64,000 nt of DNA from Alteriqipengyuania bathyomarina_B (lineage in GTDB: Bacteria > Pseudomonadota > Alphaproteobacteria > Sphingomonadales > Sphingomonadaceae), in NCBI RefSeq assembly GCF_038594605.1, contig NZ_JBCFZM010000004.1, forward strand, positions 144,018 to 208,017, read 5' to 3'. The position numbers were made by a program, and so were the translations under genes. The notes under the pieces were generated by a model. The model did no database searches. It saw nothing but the letters and a program-made list of their open reading frames with translations, and was not told the DNA's origin. Below are positions 43,268 to 52,292 of this stretch, piece by piece. The first letter of the stretch is position 1. Each line of letters begins with the position of its first letter.

Positions 43268-43684
43268 ATGGAGAAACCGGCACTCTATGCGCGCAAACCG
43301 ATCCTCAGTGCGCCCTTGCGTTGGCGGGTCGAGCTGGCGGCACTATGCCTGATTCTGGCGGTGATCTCTCCATGGGTCCCAGTGTTGCCAATAGCGCTGC
43401 TGAGTCTGCTCATCTTCGCCATCACATTCTTCACCATACTCTATCCCTATATGGAGGGTGCGGAGCGGAGCGTCCTGACACCGGACCGACCCTTGCTGAA
43501 CAAGGTGATCGGCATTTTCTGCTTGGCTGGCGTCCTCGCTCTGGGCACCTTCCAATTCCTCACCGATGATTATTCCCTGAGCCTCAGCTTTTATCTGCTC
43601 ATCCAGGGCGGGCTCCTGAGCAGCGTATCGCGGATGGGGGACCGAAAAAGCGCGCGTGACGGCTCCGCTGTCCAGACCGAGTGA
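43268..43684 (+). CDS. Hypothetical membrane protein
   Basis: The protein has 138 residues and three to four hydrophobic segments (LAALCLILAVISPWVPVLP, IALLSLLIFAITFFTILY, VIGIFCLAGVLALGTF, LSFYLLIQGGLLSSV). No family is recognised. It follows the rpsA terminator, so it likely has its own promoter. Confidence 0.6.
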   Translation: MEKPALYARKPILSAPLRWRVELAALCLILAVISPWVPVLPIALLSLLIFAITFFTILYPYMEGAERSVLTPDRPLLNKVIGIFCLAGVLALGTFQFLTDDYSLSLSFYLLIQGGLLSSVSRMGDRKSARDGSAVQTE

Positions 43685-43807
43685 TCGATTGGCAGGCACA
43701 CCTGCCGATTGGGATATTGCCGAGGTTTCGATCTCGCGATCTGCTGACCTTTGTCCTTGTTGCCGGAACCCTTGCCTCTCCAGTCCCCCTCCCATAGCAA
43801 TGCGCGC

Positions 43808-44254
43808 ATGAAAACGCCGAATTTACCCGCCATCGCGCTGATCGCCGCGCTCATCGCCGCACCCGCCTGCTCGGATGAGCCGACCGAGCCCGAGGCTCCC
43901 GCAGAACCCGTCCCCGAAGAAACCCGCGCCCCTCTCGAGATGGTCGGCGAATACAAGGCATTCCTCTACGGCCCCGACCACACCGATCCGTCAGGCAACA
44001 GGCTGACCGAAGCGTGGCAGGTGCTGCGCGAAGACCGCGCCAATTTTCATGCGCGCGGTGTTACGCAGGCCGACGACCAGACCGATCCGCTCTTCGCCGA
44101 TCCCGCCAATCGCGAGCGGATCGAAGAGATGGCCGCCAACGGCAACCTGACCGAGGGGATGGCGAGCAAGATCGTCGACCGCAACGTTCTGGTCCGCGTG
44201 CAGTTGTACGAACGTGACGGCGAGCCCGAGCGGCTCGACGTTATCGTCTACTGA
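43808..44254 (+). CDS. Hypothetical lipoprotein
   Basis: The precursor has 148 residues and a lipobox-like signal end (ALIAALIAAPAC). A Glu/Pro-rich linker (EPTEPEAPAEPVPEE) leads into a small helical domain (EAWQVLREDRANFHARG, DPANRERIEEMAANGNL). I recognise no family. The ATG at 43808 is chosen at the signal peptide; the frame is open 19 codons upstream. gloB follows after 20 bases. Confidence 0.65.
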   Translation: MKTPNLPAIALIAALIAAPACSDEPTEPEAPAEPVPEETRAPLEMVGEYKAFLYGPDHTDPSGNRLTEAWQVLREDRANFHARGVTQADDQTDPLFADPANRERIEEMAANGNLTEGMASKIVDRNVLVRVQLYERDGEPERLDVIVY

Positions 44255-44274
44255 TCGCCCAACGGAGGCGCGCC

Positions 44275-45030
44275 TTGCTCGAAGTCCACCAGTTCCCCTG
44301 CCTGTCCGACAATTACGGGTTCCTGCTCCACGATACCGATAGCGGGCTCACCGCTGCGATCGACACGCCCGACGGCGCTGAATATCTGCGCCAGGCCAAG
44401 GCCAGGGGGTGGGGCATCACGCATATCTGGAACACGCACTGGCACCCGGATCATGCAGGCGGCAACGAGACGATCGTCGAGGCGACCGGCGCCAAGGTGA
44501 TTGCCCCCAAGGAGGTCGAGCGGATCGCTCAGATCGACCGTGTGGTCGCGGATGGAGACGAAGTGACGCTGGGCGACCATCACGCGCGGGTGATCGACGT
44601 GTCGGGCCACACCAACGGGCATATCGCATTCCATCTGGCCGAGAGCGGGATCGCCTTCGTCGGCGACAGCGTATTCGCGCTGGGCTGCGGGCGGATGTTC
44701 GAAGGCGAGCCGCAGCAGTTCTGGGACAGCCTCGAGAGGATCAAGGCGCTGCCGCCCGAAACCACGCTCTATTGCGCGCACGAATATACGCAGGCCAATG
44801 CGAAGTTCGCACTGCATGCCGATCCCGGGAACGAAGCGTTGCAGGCCTATGCGAAGGATATCGAGGCGGCGCGCGCTAGGGAGGAGCCGACCGTGCCCAC
44901 CGTCCTCTCGCGCGAGTTGGAGACCAATCCCTTCCTGCGCGCAGATGCACCCGCCATGCGCGAGCGTTGGGGCGGAGAGAGTCCGGCAGTTACCTTCGCC
45001 AAGCTTCGCGCCGCCAAAGACGCGTTCTAG
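44275..45030 (+). CDS. gloB: Hydroxyacylglutathione hydrolase (glyoxalase II)
   Basis: This 251-residue binuclear-metal enzyme completes methylglyoxal detoxification by hydrolysing S-lactoylglutathione. It has the THWHPDHAGG metal motif (residues about 55-64), the second-site VSGHTNGHIAFH, FVGDSVFALGCGRMFEG and CAHEYTQANAKF, and the glyoxalase II C-terminal domain. The start is a TTG with GGAGG six bases upstream. It is likely co-transcribed with the preceding lipoprotein gene. Confidence 0.94.
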   Translation: MLEVHQFPCLSDNYGFLLHDTDSGLTAAIDTPDGAEYLRQAKARGWGITHIWNTHWHPDHAGGNETIVEATGAKVIAPKEVERIAQIDRVVADGDEVTLGDHHARVIDVSGHTNGHIAFHLAESGIAFVGDSVFALGCGRMFEGEPQQFWDSLERIKALPPETTLYCAHEYTQANAKFALHADPGNEALQAYAKDIEAARAREEPTVPTVLSRELETNPFLRADAPAMRERWGGESPAVTFAKLRAAKDAF

Positions 45031-45051
45031 GCTGCGACAGGCCGCCGCGCG

Positions 45052-45531
45052 TCAGAGCGTGCGGTGAAAGAACTGATTGAACGCGCTCTCGGTATAATCG
45101 CCGAACGGCCCACCCGGCTCGAAACCGCGCGCACGGTAGAACCGGATTGCGGGATCGAAGCCCGGTCCGCTGCCGGTCTCTAGGGATAGCGTGCGAAGGC
45201 CGAGCAAGCGCGCACGCTCGACTATGGTGCCGAGGAGCGCATCGGCCACCCCGCGCCGCAGGAAATCGGGATGGGTACGCATCGACTTGATTTCGCCGCG
45301 CCTGTCCGAGTGCTTCTTCAGCGCCCCGATGCCGGCAATCGCCTCGCCCACCCAGGCCGACCACACTTCGACGTCGGATCGCCGCAGGCCGCTTAGATCG
45401 AGCGCGAAGATGGCGTCTGGCGGCGAATGCTCGTGCATGCCGCGCAGGTGCAGTTCGATGAGGGAACGGCTGGCCCCGCCCGTCAGATCGTCGCGCCTTA
45501 CGACAATCCGATCGGGCGATATAGCTGCCAT
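45052..45531 (-). CDS. GNAT family N-acetyltransferase
   Basis: The protein has 159 residues. The acetyl-CoA site reads MRTHPDFLRRGVADALLGTIVERA (residues about 86-109), preceded by the IAGIGALKK strand, and RFYRARGFEPGGPFGDY is the usual C-terminal Tyr-containing strand. The substrate cannot be read from sequence. It lies 11 bases upstream of the end of atpF on the same strand and converges with gloB. Confidence 0.87.
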   Translation of the reverse strand: MAAISPDRIVVRRDDLTGGASRSLIELHLRGMHEHSPPDAIFALDLSGLRRSDVEVWSAWVGEAIAGIGALKKHSDRRGEIKSMRTHPDFLRRGVADALLGTIVERARLLGLRTLSLETGSGPGFDPAIRFYRARGFEPGGPFGDYTESAFNQFFHRTL

Positions 45532-45542
45532 GGTACGCCGGA

Positions 45543-46148
45543 TCAGATCCCGGCGATCAGGTCGTCCGCCAGCTTGCGGTCGATTTCCGCGTCGAGGTTC
45601 TCGCCGATCAGCTTGCGGCTCGCGGCAGCGGCTGCGGCTGCGGCCTTGGCGCGCACTTCGGCGACAGCCTCACGCTCGGCGGCGGAGATCTTGTCCTGCG
45701 CCATGCGCTTGCGCCGTTCGACCAGTGCCTTGCTGTCTTCCTCGGCACGGACGAGGATCGCTTCAGATTCGGCCTTGGCGTTTTCGAGCATCGCCTCGGC
45801 GTCGCTCTCCGCATTGGCGATCTTGGCGGTATATTCGTCGCGCAGCTTTTCGGCTTCGGCACGCAGGCGTTTGGCCTCGTCCAGTTCTTCGCGAATCGCG
45901 GCGATGCGACCGTCGAGCCCGCCCGCCACGGTCTTGTGGACCTTTGCCACGAAGAACGCGATGAGCAGCAGGACCAGCATCGAGACCGAAACCCACTGGT
46001 AGGGCGCGAAGCCCCACAGCTGCGGGCCCCCGGCGCCATGATCGTCGGCTCCGGTGTGGGCGACCGGCTCTTCGGTGGTGAAGATTGCGTCGGCTTCGGC
46101 AGGGTCGATATTGGATGCGCCGGTGGTGGTGGCGGTGGTGTCAGCCAT
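45543..46148 (-). CDS. atpF: ATP synthase Fo subunit b
   Basis: This 201-residue subunit forms part of the peripheral stalk. After a soluble N-terminal leader of about 50 residues comes one membrane helix (WVSVSMLVLLLIAFFVAKV) and a long charged coiled coil (EELDEAKRLRAEAEKLRDEY). The gene overlaps atpF' by eight bases. The 50-residue Thr/Ala/Asp-rich leader before the helix is longer than in E. coli and typical of some alphaproteobacteria. Confidence 0.93.
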   Translation of the reverse strand: MADTTATTTGASNIDPAEADAIFTTEEPVAHTGADDHGAGGPQLWGFAPYQWVSVSMLVLLLIAFFVAKVHKTVAGGLDGRIAAIREELDEAKRLRAEAEKLRDEYTAKIANAESDAEAMLENAKAESEAILVRAEEDSKALVERRKRMAQDKISAAEREAVAEVRAKAAAAAAAASRKLIGENLDAEIDRKLADDLIAGI

Positions 46149-46635
46149 GGACCAGGCTCTCCTTCACGGCGGCCTTGGCGGCCGGCTTGGTCACCTTGAT
46201 GCCCGCCAGCTGGGCGACGATGTCCTGCGCGGCGTCGGTCGCGACAGCCTCGATCTCGTCCATCGCTTCAGTGCGGGCGGCAGCGAGTTCCTGATCCGCT
46301 TCGTCCAGCTTCTTGTCGAGCCGCTTCTGCGCGGCGGCGATCTTCTTTTCGGACTTGGCCGCGGCTTCCGCCTTGGCTTCGGAAATCAGCGCCTGGGCGC
46401 GTGCGCGGTTCTCGTTCTCACGCGTGCGCCATGCCTCTTCTTCCTTGTCCGCCTGGTCGCGCGCAGCTTGTGCCGCCGAAATATCGTCGGCGATCTGCTT
46501 GCTGCGGCGGTCCATGGTGTCCATCACGCGCGGCACCATGCCTCGCCCGACGACGAAGAAAGTGATGCCGAAGAACACCAGCAACCAGAAGATCTGGCTG
46601 GAGAAGGTCTCGGCGAGCTGGGCTATCTGAGGCAT
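46141..46635 (-). CDS. ATP synthase Fo subunit b'
   Basis: This 164-residue subunit is the second b-type stalk protein found in alphaproteobacteria and phototrophs. It has an N-terminal membrane helix (IFWLLVFFGITFFVVGRGMV) and a coiled coil of Ala/Glu/Lys-rich heptads. It pairs with subunit b. It lies downstream of atpE, from which it is separated by a stem-loop, and overlaps atpF. Confidence 0.93.
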   Translation of the reverse strand: MPQIAQLAETFSSQIFWLLVFFGITFFVVGRGMVPRVMDTMDRRSKQIADDISAAQAARDQADKEEEAWRTRENENRARAQALISEAKAEAAAKSEKKIAAAQKRLDKKLDEADQELAAARTEAMDEIEAVATDAAQDIVAQLAGIKVTKPAAKAAVKESLVHG

Positions 46636-46681
46636 TGCGGGCCTATCCGGTCAGAAAAACGGCCGGTCGAACGATCGGCAG

Positions 46682-46737
46682 AGAAAAGCTTCGACCGGGG
46701 CACGCACCGGCAAGATGCGCGGCACGTGCCCCTGTCG
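46682..46737 (-). terminator. Stem-loop between atpE and atpF'
   Basis: On the minus strand CGACAGGGGCACG pairs with CGTGCCCCGGTCG (12 of 13 positions) and is followed by AAGCTTTTC. It lies ten bases after atpE. It could be a partial terminator or an RNA end protector that keeps the mRNA of atpE, whose product is needed in many copies, more abundant than that of the downstream stalk genes. Confidence 0.7.
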
Positions 46738-46747
46738 AAAAGTATCG

Positions 46748-46975
46748 TCAGGCGACGAAGATCAGGATCATCGCCACGACGAAGGCCAGCAGGCCGAGAA
46801 GTTCGGCAGCGGCGAAGCCGATGAACAGGCGGCCCTGCTGGCCGTCCGCTGCACCGGGGTTGCGCAGGGCGCCGTCGAGGAACGAGCCGAAGACGTTGCC
46901 CACGCCGATTGCCGCCATACCGGCACCGATCGCCGCGAGGCCTGCACCGACGAGCTTGGCTGCTTCAGGATCCAT
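46748..46975 (-). CDS. atpE: ATP synthase Fo subunit c
   Basis: This 75-residue proteolipid forms the rotating c ring. The two helices are AKLVGAGLAAIGAGMAAIGVG and AAAELLGLLAFVVAMILIFVA; the proton-binding Glu is in the second (AAELLG). The polar loop GALRNPGAADGQ lies between them. The Glu and the absence of a sodium signature suggest proton coupling. Confidence 0.96.
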   Translation of the reverse strand: MDPEAAKLVGAGLAAIGAGMAAIGVGNVFGSFLDGALRNPGAADGQQGRLFIGFAAAELLGLLAFVVAMILIFVA

Positions 46976-47015
46976 TGTTGATACTCCTTGGAAAAATAGA
47001 CGTTTTGAGAAAGGT

Positions 47016-47804
47016 TTAGTGAAGGTTTTCGGCGTCGTTGATATACAGCGCGGTCAACAGCGCGAAGACATACGCCTGAATGGCTGCGACCAGCAGTTCC
47101 AGCGCGCAAATGCCGATCATCAGCACGAAACTGGGCAGGCCGACCAGCAGGCCGAAGCCGACACCGGCATTGGTTCCGTCGATCACGAAGCTCGACAGCA
47201 CTTCGAGCAGCACGTGACCGGCCATCATCGCGACGAACAGCCGCAGCGCGAGGCTGAACGGACGCACCATGAAGGACACGAACTCGATCGGCGCGATGAT
47301 CGGAACCATCGGCCACGGCGTGCCGTGCGGCACGAACAAGGTGAAGAACTTGAGGCCGTGCTTCCAGAAGCCCACGATCAACACGATCGAAAAGCTGATC
47401 ACGGCGAGCACGCCGGTGACCGTGAAGTGGCTGGTGAAGGTGAACGGATGCAGGCCGATCACACCCAGTGGCATCAGGCCGAGCAGGTTGGCGAACAGGA
47501 TAAAGGTGAACAGGGAGAACACGTAAGGCAGGTACTTGCGCCCTTCCTTGCCGATATTCGCCTGCACCATGTTGTCGACGAAGCCGGTCAGGCTCTCGAC
47601 CGCCATCTGCCAGCGGCCGGGGATCAGCTGGCGCTTGCTGCCCAACTGCACGAAGGCGATGAGGACGATAGTCGTGATCATCATCCACAACGCGCTGTTG
47701 GTGAATGCGATGTTGACGCCGTTCATATCCCAGTTGGCCCACGAACCGAGCGGCTCGATGGTGAACTGGTGCATCGGATCGACTTTGCCTTCTTCGGCGG
47801 CCAC
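47016..47804 (-). CDS. atpB: ATP synthase Fo subunit a
   Basis: This 262-residue subunit forms the proton channel. It opens with GKVDPMHQFTIEP; the essential Arg is in MVRPFSLALRLFVAMMAGH (RLF), and five to six helices are evident. The GTG at 47804 (VAAEEGKVDPMHQF) is chosen because family members begin there and GGGA lies upstream. A TTG at 47858 that overlaps the atpI stop would add 18 unusual residues and cannot be excluded. Confidence 0.93.
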   Translation of the reverse strand: MAAEEGKVDPMHQFTIEPLGSWANWDMNGVNIAFTNSALWMMITTIVLIAFVQLGSKRQLIPGRWQMAVESLTGFVDNMVQANIGKEGRKYLPYVFSLFTFILFANLLGLMPLGVIGLHPFTFTSHFTVTGVLAVISFSIVLIVGFWKHGLKFFTLFVPHGTPWPMVPIIAPIEFVSFMVRPFSLALRLFVAMMAGHVLLEVLSSFVIDGTNAGVGFGLLVGLPSFVLMIGICALELLVAAIQAYVFALLTALYINDAENLH

Positions 47805-47854
47805 CTGAAATTCCCGTTCGCGTGTGCTGCGCCAAGGCGCAATGTGAATTCGTT

Positions 47855-48190
47855 TCAACCCTCGTCGGAGGGCGGCTTTTGCGTTCCCGCGATGCGGAAG
47901 ACATTCCTGAAAGCCACGCCTATCCCAAGGAACAGGCCGACCAACAGACCCCAGGGCCCCGTCCCGGCCAGCGTATCGACGCCGAAACCGAGCAGCGAAC
48001 CGCCGAGCAACCCACCCACGAGATCCGCCAGCACCCGGTTGCCCATGCGATGATCCGCATGTGACTTACTGGACACCTTGGACCCGGTGCGCTTCTCCTC
48101 TCGCTCGCGTGCGGCTTTCAGCCGCGCCTCGAGCGCGTCGATCCGCGCATCCTCGGGTATGGGCTCTCGTGCAGACTTGTCGTCGCTCAT
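47855..48190 (-). CDS. AtpI/AtpZ family protein
   Basis: This 111-residue protein has a charged N-terminal half (EARLKAAREREEKRTGSK) and two helices (VLADLVGGLLGGSLLGFGVD, WGLLVGLFLGIGVAFRNVF) with the GLLGG/WGLLVG pattern of the AtpI/AtpZ family that precedes atpB and assists c-ring assembly or magnesium supply. The ATG at 48190 (MSDDKSARE) is used; the longer frame upstream lacks sense. Confidence 0.88.
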   Translation of the reverse strand: MSDDKSAREPIPEDARIDALEARLKAAREREEKRTGSKVSSKSHADHRMGNRVLADLVGGLLGGSLLGFGVDTLAGTGPWGLLVGLFLGIGVAFRNVFRIAGTQKPPSDEG

Positions 48191-48315
48191 GCCTGGCTCC
48201 CTTTCATAAAAGAAGTTCGCGCGGCATGGGCACGACCTGCCCGCCGAGGGCGCGGTCGCCTTAGAAAAGGCTCCCAGCCAAGTCAACAAGGGCGAACACG
48301 CCCCGGGGCACGGTT

Positions 48316-48747
48316 TCAACTAGCGGGAGGGCAACGGCTGTCGCGCTCGGGCGGCGCGGTGGTGCGCGTCTTCCACGAACCATCGGGCGCCTGATATTTC
48401 TCGCCCGGTTCGGTGCGGGCGATCAGGATGCACCCCTGGGTCAGCGCATAGGCGTCGATGGTGGCTTTCTGTTCGCTGGCGCGCTCGGTGTAGTTCGCAC
48501 GGCGGCGGATGTTGATGTCCGCCACCAGATCGCGGATTGCCTGCGGCTGATCGCCGACCACGCCGAGGAAACCGTCCATCCGCTCGCCCACCTGCCCGTT
48601 TTCGCGCGCGGCGGCATAGGCGGGATCGCGCTGGAACATCGCCGCTGCCGGATTGGCGAGCGCGAGCGCGATTGCGCCGCCCGTCGTCGCCAGCATCAGC
48701 CTGGCCATCGCCGGTTTTGCCATCTTCGGCCTGGAACCCATCGTCAT
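48316..48747 (-). CDS. YdbL family (DUF1318) periplasmic protein
   Basis: The 143-residue precursor has a signal peptide (ARLMLATTGGAIALALANPAAA) and the DUF1318 domain: YAAARENGQVGERMDGFLGVVG, RDLVADINIRRRANYTERA. In E. coli the YdbL product is the periplasmic partner of YnbE and YdbH. AAGGGA lies about nine bases before the ATG. It follows ynbE by 21 bases on the same strand, completing the cassette. Confidence 0.88.
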   Translation of the reverse strand: MTMGSRPKMAKPAMARLMLATTGGAIALALANPAAAMFQRDPAYAAARENGQVGERMDGFLGVVGDQPQAIRDLVADINIRRRANYTERASEQKATIDAYALTQGCILIARTEPGEKYQAPDGSWKTRTTAPPERDSRCPPAS

Positions 48748-48768
48748 CTCAACTTCCCTTCGCCCGAC

Positions 48769-48993
48769 CTAGAAGATGTCGGGATTGGCATCGATATTCT
48801 CCTCAACATCCGCCGCGAGGCGATAGATCACCTCCTGCTGGATGTTGATGTTGAGCTCGATCACGATCGGTTCAGACGGTGCATTCACGTTGATGCAGCC
48901 ACCCAGCAGGCAAAGCCCGCCGATCGAGCCGAGGCCCTTCACTTTCCCTGGCATCATGGGCTTTCCTCGCTTTCCGCGTCCTGAATACGTCAT
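48769..48993 (-). CDS. YnbE-like outer-membrane lipoprotein
   Basis: This 74-residue lipoprotein has the lipobox CLLGGC, then NVNAPSEPIVIELNINIQQE, the YnbE signature. In E. coli YnbE stacks onto YdbH to complete a bridge between the two membranes. The ATG at 48993 overlaps the ydbH stop (ATGA) and has AAGGGA upstream; an ATG at 48957 is an alternative. The larger open frame that contains it is a shadow of ydbH. Confidence 0.88.
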   Translation of the reverse strand: MTYSGRGKRGKPMMPGKVKGLGSIGGLCLLGGCINVNAPSEPIVIELNINIQQEVIYRLAADVEENIDANPDIF

Positions 48994-51900
48994 TTCATCC
49001 CTTCCCCGCCATTTTCCGCTGCTTCGCCGTTTTTGCGGCTCTCTTGTTCGGCCTCGTCCCGCTCGCGCACCTCTTCGCCCGTGATGTCGCGCCGCAAGCG
49101 GACTCCGTCGTCGCTGAGCAGGCCGAGCGAGCGCGGATCGCGCACGAAGGCGGGATCGAAGAAAGACCGCACATTCTGCACCAGCGCGTAGAACGGCGCG
49201 GTAATGTTGATGCGGAACTCGATCGGCAGCGCCGCGATGCGCCGGGTGATGAAGTTGCTGTCTGCATCCTCGCCCTGCGCGATTCCCTGGAACCGCAGCC
49301 GGGTGATGATCTCGCCGGTCAGCGGCCCTTCGATCTCGACCGCCAGTGCCTTGTAATCGAGCGAGCGCAGCGCCGAGAAAGCGAAGTTGGCGTAGGGCGA
49401 CAGGTCTTCGTAGGTCAGTTCGCCGACATAGGCGACATTGCCCCCCGGCGACCGCGAGGTCAGCAGCCCGTCGACGATCCGGCCATTGCCCTGCGCATCG
49501 AACAGCACGGTGATGCTCCCGTCGAAAACGCCGGTCGCGTTGATATTGCCAAGCTCCAGCCGCTCGACCAGCCGCGCCGCGTCGAGTCCTTCGATATCGA
49601 AAATGTAGGCGCGTTCTTCTTCGGTGCCGATGTTGATATCGAGCCCGCGCAGGGCGATCGTGCCGCCAAGGAAAGGCGCCCGCCCCCCATCGACCGCGAT
49701 CAGCTGGCCTTCGCGCAGCGCGAAATCGACCGTCGCACCCTCGACCGGGATACCCGGATTGACCGAGCGAACCGCGATCCGCTGATTCGGCGCGGTCGTC
49801 AGGCCGAGAAGATCGTCGAACCGGATCGTGCCCGACGCGCCCTCGACCGGGCCGAAGGCGGCGGCAAAATCGATATCGTCGGACGTGAATGCCCCGGTGC
49901 TGGTGACATCGTCCGGATTCCAGTCGATCCGGCCCGTGCCCGTGATCACCCCGTCGACCTGCGCGACCACCCCGAAAGCGAGGCGCGTGATGTCCGAGGG
50001 TTGCAATTGGGGCCCGAAGCGCAAGCCCGGCACATCGAGATCGGCGAAGCCGATGCCGGTGCCAAGGTCGTGCTCGACCACGAAATCGGTCACCACCCGG
50101 TCGGTCCCGGGCTCGCGCAGGCGGGCATCGGCCACGATCCGGTTGTCGCGCAGGCGCAGGCTGGCTTCGCGCGCGACAAGCTGCTCGAACCGGGGTGGAT
50201 CGTCGCGGTCGTGCAGCTCGAACGCGCCATTGGTCAGCACCAGCGCGCCATCGGCATAGGACCAGTCTCCCTCTGCCTGGCGCAGATCGAGCGGAACTGC
50301 ATCGAGGCTTATATCCGCGCCGCTGAACGTGCCCGCGATCTCCCGACCGAGCTGCGCCCGCAGGTCCGAGATCGCGAAGCGTGCGGCGCTCCCCCCTGAA
50401 CCCAGCACCACGTCGAGCGAGCGCGCGGACAGCGCGCCGGGATAAGCAAAGCCGACCGGGCCGCTGTCGATGGCGATCGGCGTTCCCGCCAGCCGCCCGT
50501 CGAGGTCGAGGCTTGGCGCACCGGCGGCGATGCGGATATCGCCGCCGCCTGCGGTCAGGATCGGGCGGCCTCTGGGCGGGCACAGGGTCACGCCGCGCCG
50601 CTCAAGCTCCAAGTTCGCATAGACCAGCCGCTCGAACGCCACCTTGGTGCAATCGGGCCACAGCGCGAGGCGATTGCCGTCATAGGATCCCTTGAGCGGC
50701 AGATTCAGGCCGCGTGCGAAGCCACCCGGCAACGGCCCGCTCGCCCGGACCGCGCCCGCCAGCCCGACAGTGCCCCCCGGAGCCTGCGCCACGGCGAGCT
50801 GCGGGATGGCGATGCTGCTGTCGCCCGCTCGATATTCGTCCATCGACATTTGCAGGACGAGGCGGCCCGACGGCGCGCGATCCATCCGGCCCGCAATAAC
50901 CGGCATCCCTGCGCCGCCGGTGCGGAAATTGCCGGTCGCACGCGGCAACGCGCCATCGGTCGGCTGGATGGAAAGGCGCGAGAGGGAAAGGATGCGCGAA
51001 CCGCTCGCGCCGAACAGATCGGCGCTCGGCGCACCGATCGCGATCCCCCGGGCGCCGGTCGCGACCTGAACCTCCGCAGCCAGCCGACTGCCGGGAATCT
51101 CCCGCGCCAGCGCGGCCCGCACCCTCGCGAGCAACGGCGCGATGAGCGTATCGCGGCTCGCTCGCTCCCATTCGCGAAGCTGCCCCTGCCAGCCGCTGCC
51201 GGGCGTCAGGCCTTCGCCCGCGATGCTGGCACGGGCACGCCACTGGCCCTCTTCGGTCCGCCGGGCCGTGCCCTCGGCATCGAGGCTGTCGGCGGCGACA
51301 TGTGCGACCCGCGCATTGCCGAACCCGAGATCGTAGCGCAGGCTTATCTGGCCATCGCGCAGCGCCAGCTCGCCCTCGATCGTGCTGCGGGCCGCCGCGA
51401 ACTGCTCCGCCGCGAGCCGCGCCGTGGTGCCATCGACAGCCAGATCGAGCCCATCGAGCGAATTGTCGATCGTCAGGGCAAGGGGCGAGCGCAAATCGTC
51501 CACACGGATTCGCGGATCGTCGCAGGTGATGCGGGCAATGCGCAGCGGCCCGCGCAAGGTGGGTCGCCCTCGGCGCACCGTGATGCGGCCCTGCCCCCGC
51601 GCATCGTCCAGCGCGCAGCCCGCCACCGAGAGATTCTCGCCGCGCAGGGCGTAGCTCCCGGCAAAGCCGCCATCGAGTTTGCCTTCACCCGCCAGCGCCA
51701 CTGCAAGATCGCCATACGCGCCGCCGATTCGTGCGCGGCCATCGACGATCTTCACGTCGAGCTCGGGCAGGCCCGGCGGCCCTCCGCTGTCGCGGAACAG
51801 CGCGCTGTCGAGCACGCCGAAGCTGATCGCGTCCTCGCCCAGCGTACCCTTCAGTCGTGGGCTTTCGAGCGTGATTCGCCCGAGCTGCGTGCCGAAGGGC

Positions 51901-52226
51901 CGGATGCGCAGGTCGACGATGGCGCGCTCTATGGTCAGGTCGGGATCGCCCGGATCGCCAATGACGAGATTGCGCAGGACCTGCCGGTCGGGGCCGATCG
52001 ATTCGATCTCGTAGGTCGCAGGCAGATCATATTCGTCGAGCTGCTGCTGGATGAAGTCGTCGGCGATGGATTCGCGCGAGAACCACACGACCGCCGCCGC
52101 CATGGCGATCAGCAGCAGGGTTACGCCGAGGGCATACGCCAGAAGGGTGCGCGTGCCGCGTCGCCGGCCACTGGCCGCGCCGTCGCTTTCACCCTCTGCA
52201 TCGGCGCCGTCGGCCATTCGCGTCAC
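48990..52226 (-). CDS. YdbH-like AsmA-type intermembrane lipid transport protein
   Basis: This 1078-residue protein has a single N-terminal membrane helix (LLAYALGVTLLLIAMAAAVVWF, about 29-50) and a very long beta-rich periplasmic part, as in the YdbH/TamB/YhdP bridge proteins that shuttle phospholipids to the outer membrane. The C-terminal part (GALSGNINATGVFDGSITVLFDA type, EGPLTGEIITRLRFQG) matches YdbH. It is longer than the E. coli protein of 879. It is followed by ynbE and ydbL. Confidence 0.87.
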   Translation of the reverse strand: MTRMADGADAEGESDGAASGRRRGTRTLLAYALGVTLLLIAMAAAVVWFSRESIADDFIQQQLDEYDLPATYEIESIGPDRQVLRNLVIGDPGDPDLTIERAIVDLRIRPFGTQLGRITLESPRLKGTLGEDAISFGVLDSALFRDSGGPPGLPELDVKIVDGRARIGGAYGDLAVALAGEGKLDGGFAGSYALRGENLSVAGCALDDARGQGRITVRRGRPTLRGPLRIARITCDDPRIRVDDLRSPLALTIDNSLDGLDLAVDGTTARLAAEQFAAARSTIEGELALRDGQISLRYDLGFGNARVAHVAADSLDAEGTARRTEEGQWRARASIAGEGLTPGSGWQGQLREWERASRDTLIAPLLARVRAALAREIPGSRLAAEVQVATGARGIAIGAPSADLFGASGSRILSLSRLSIQPTDGALPRATGNFRTGGAGMPVIAGRMDRAPSGRLVLQMSMDEYRAGDSSIAIPQLAVAQAPGGTVGLAGAVRASGPLPGGFARGLNLPLKGSYDGNRLALWPDCTKVAFERLVYANLELERRGVTLCPPRGRPILTAGGGDIRIAAGAPSLDLDGRLAGTPIAIDSGPVGFAYPGALSARSLDVVLGSGGSAARFAISDLRAQLGREIAGTFSGADISLDAVPLDLRQAEGDWSYADGALVLTNGAFELHDRDDPPRFEQLVAREASLRLRDNRIVADARLREPGTDRVVTDFVVEHDLGTGIGFADLDVPGLRFGPQLQPSDITRLAFGVVAQVDGVITGTGRIDWNPDDVTSTGAFTSDDIDFAAAFGPVEGASGTIRFDDLLGLTTAPNQRIAVRSVNPGIPVEGATVDFALREGQLIAVDGGRAPFLGGTIALRGLDINIGTEEERAYIFDIEGLDAARLVERLELGNINATGVFDGSITVLFDAQGNGRIVDGLLTSRSPGGNVAYVGELTYEDLSPYANFAFSALRSLDYKALAVEIEGPLTGEIITRLRFQGIAQGEDADSNFITRRIAALPIEFRINITAPFYALVQNVRSFFDPAFVRDPRSLGLLSDDGVRLRRDITGEEVRERDEAEQESRKNGEAAENGGEGMK

Positions 52227-52292
52227 TCACTTGCGCGTTCTGCCCGCAACAGGCACCTTTACGCATCGGTGCACTCCTATCGGGATGTCGGC

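Noticed and set aside
48769..50583. A 604-codon minus-strand frame overlapping ydbH
   Set aside because: Only its last 74 codons are real (YnbE). The rest is Arg-rich shadow sequence of ydbH in another frame.
50850..52292. The long N-terminal extension of the radC frame
   Set aside because: It lies wholly antisense to ydbH, and RadC similarity begins only after 52293.
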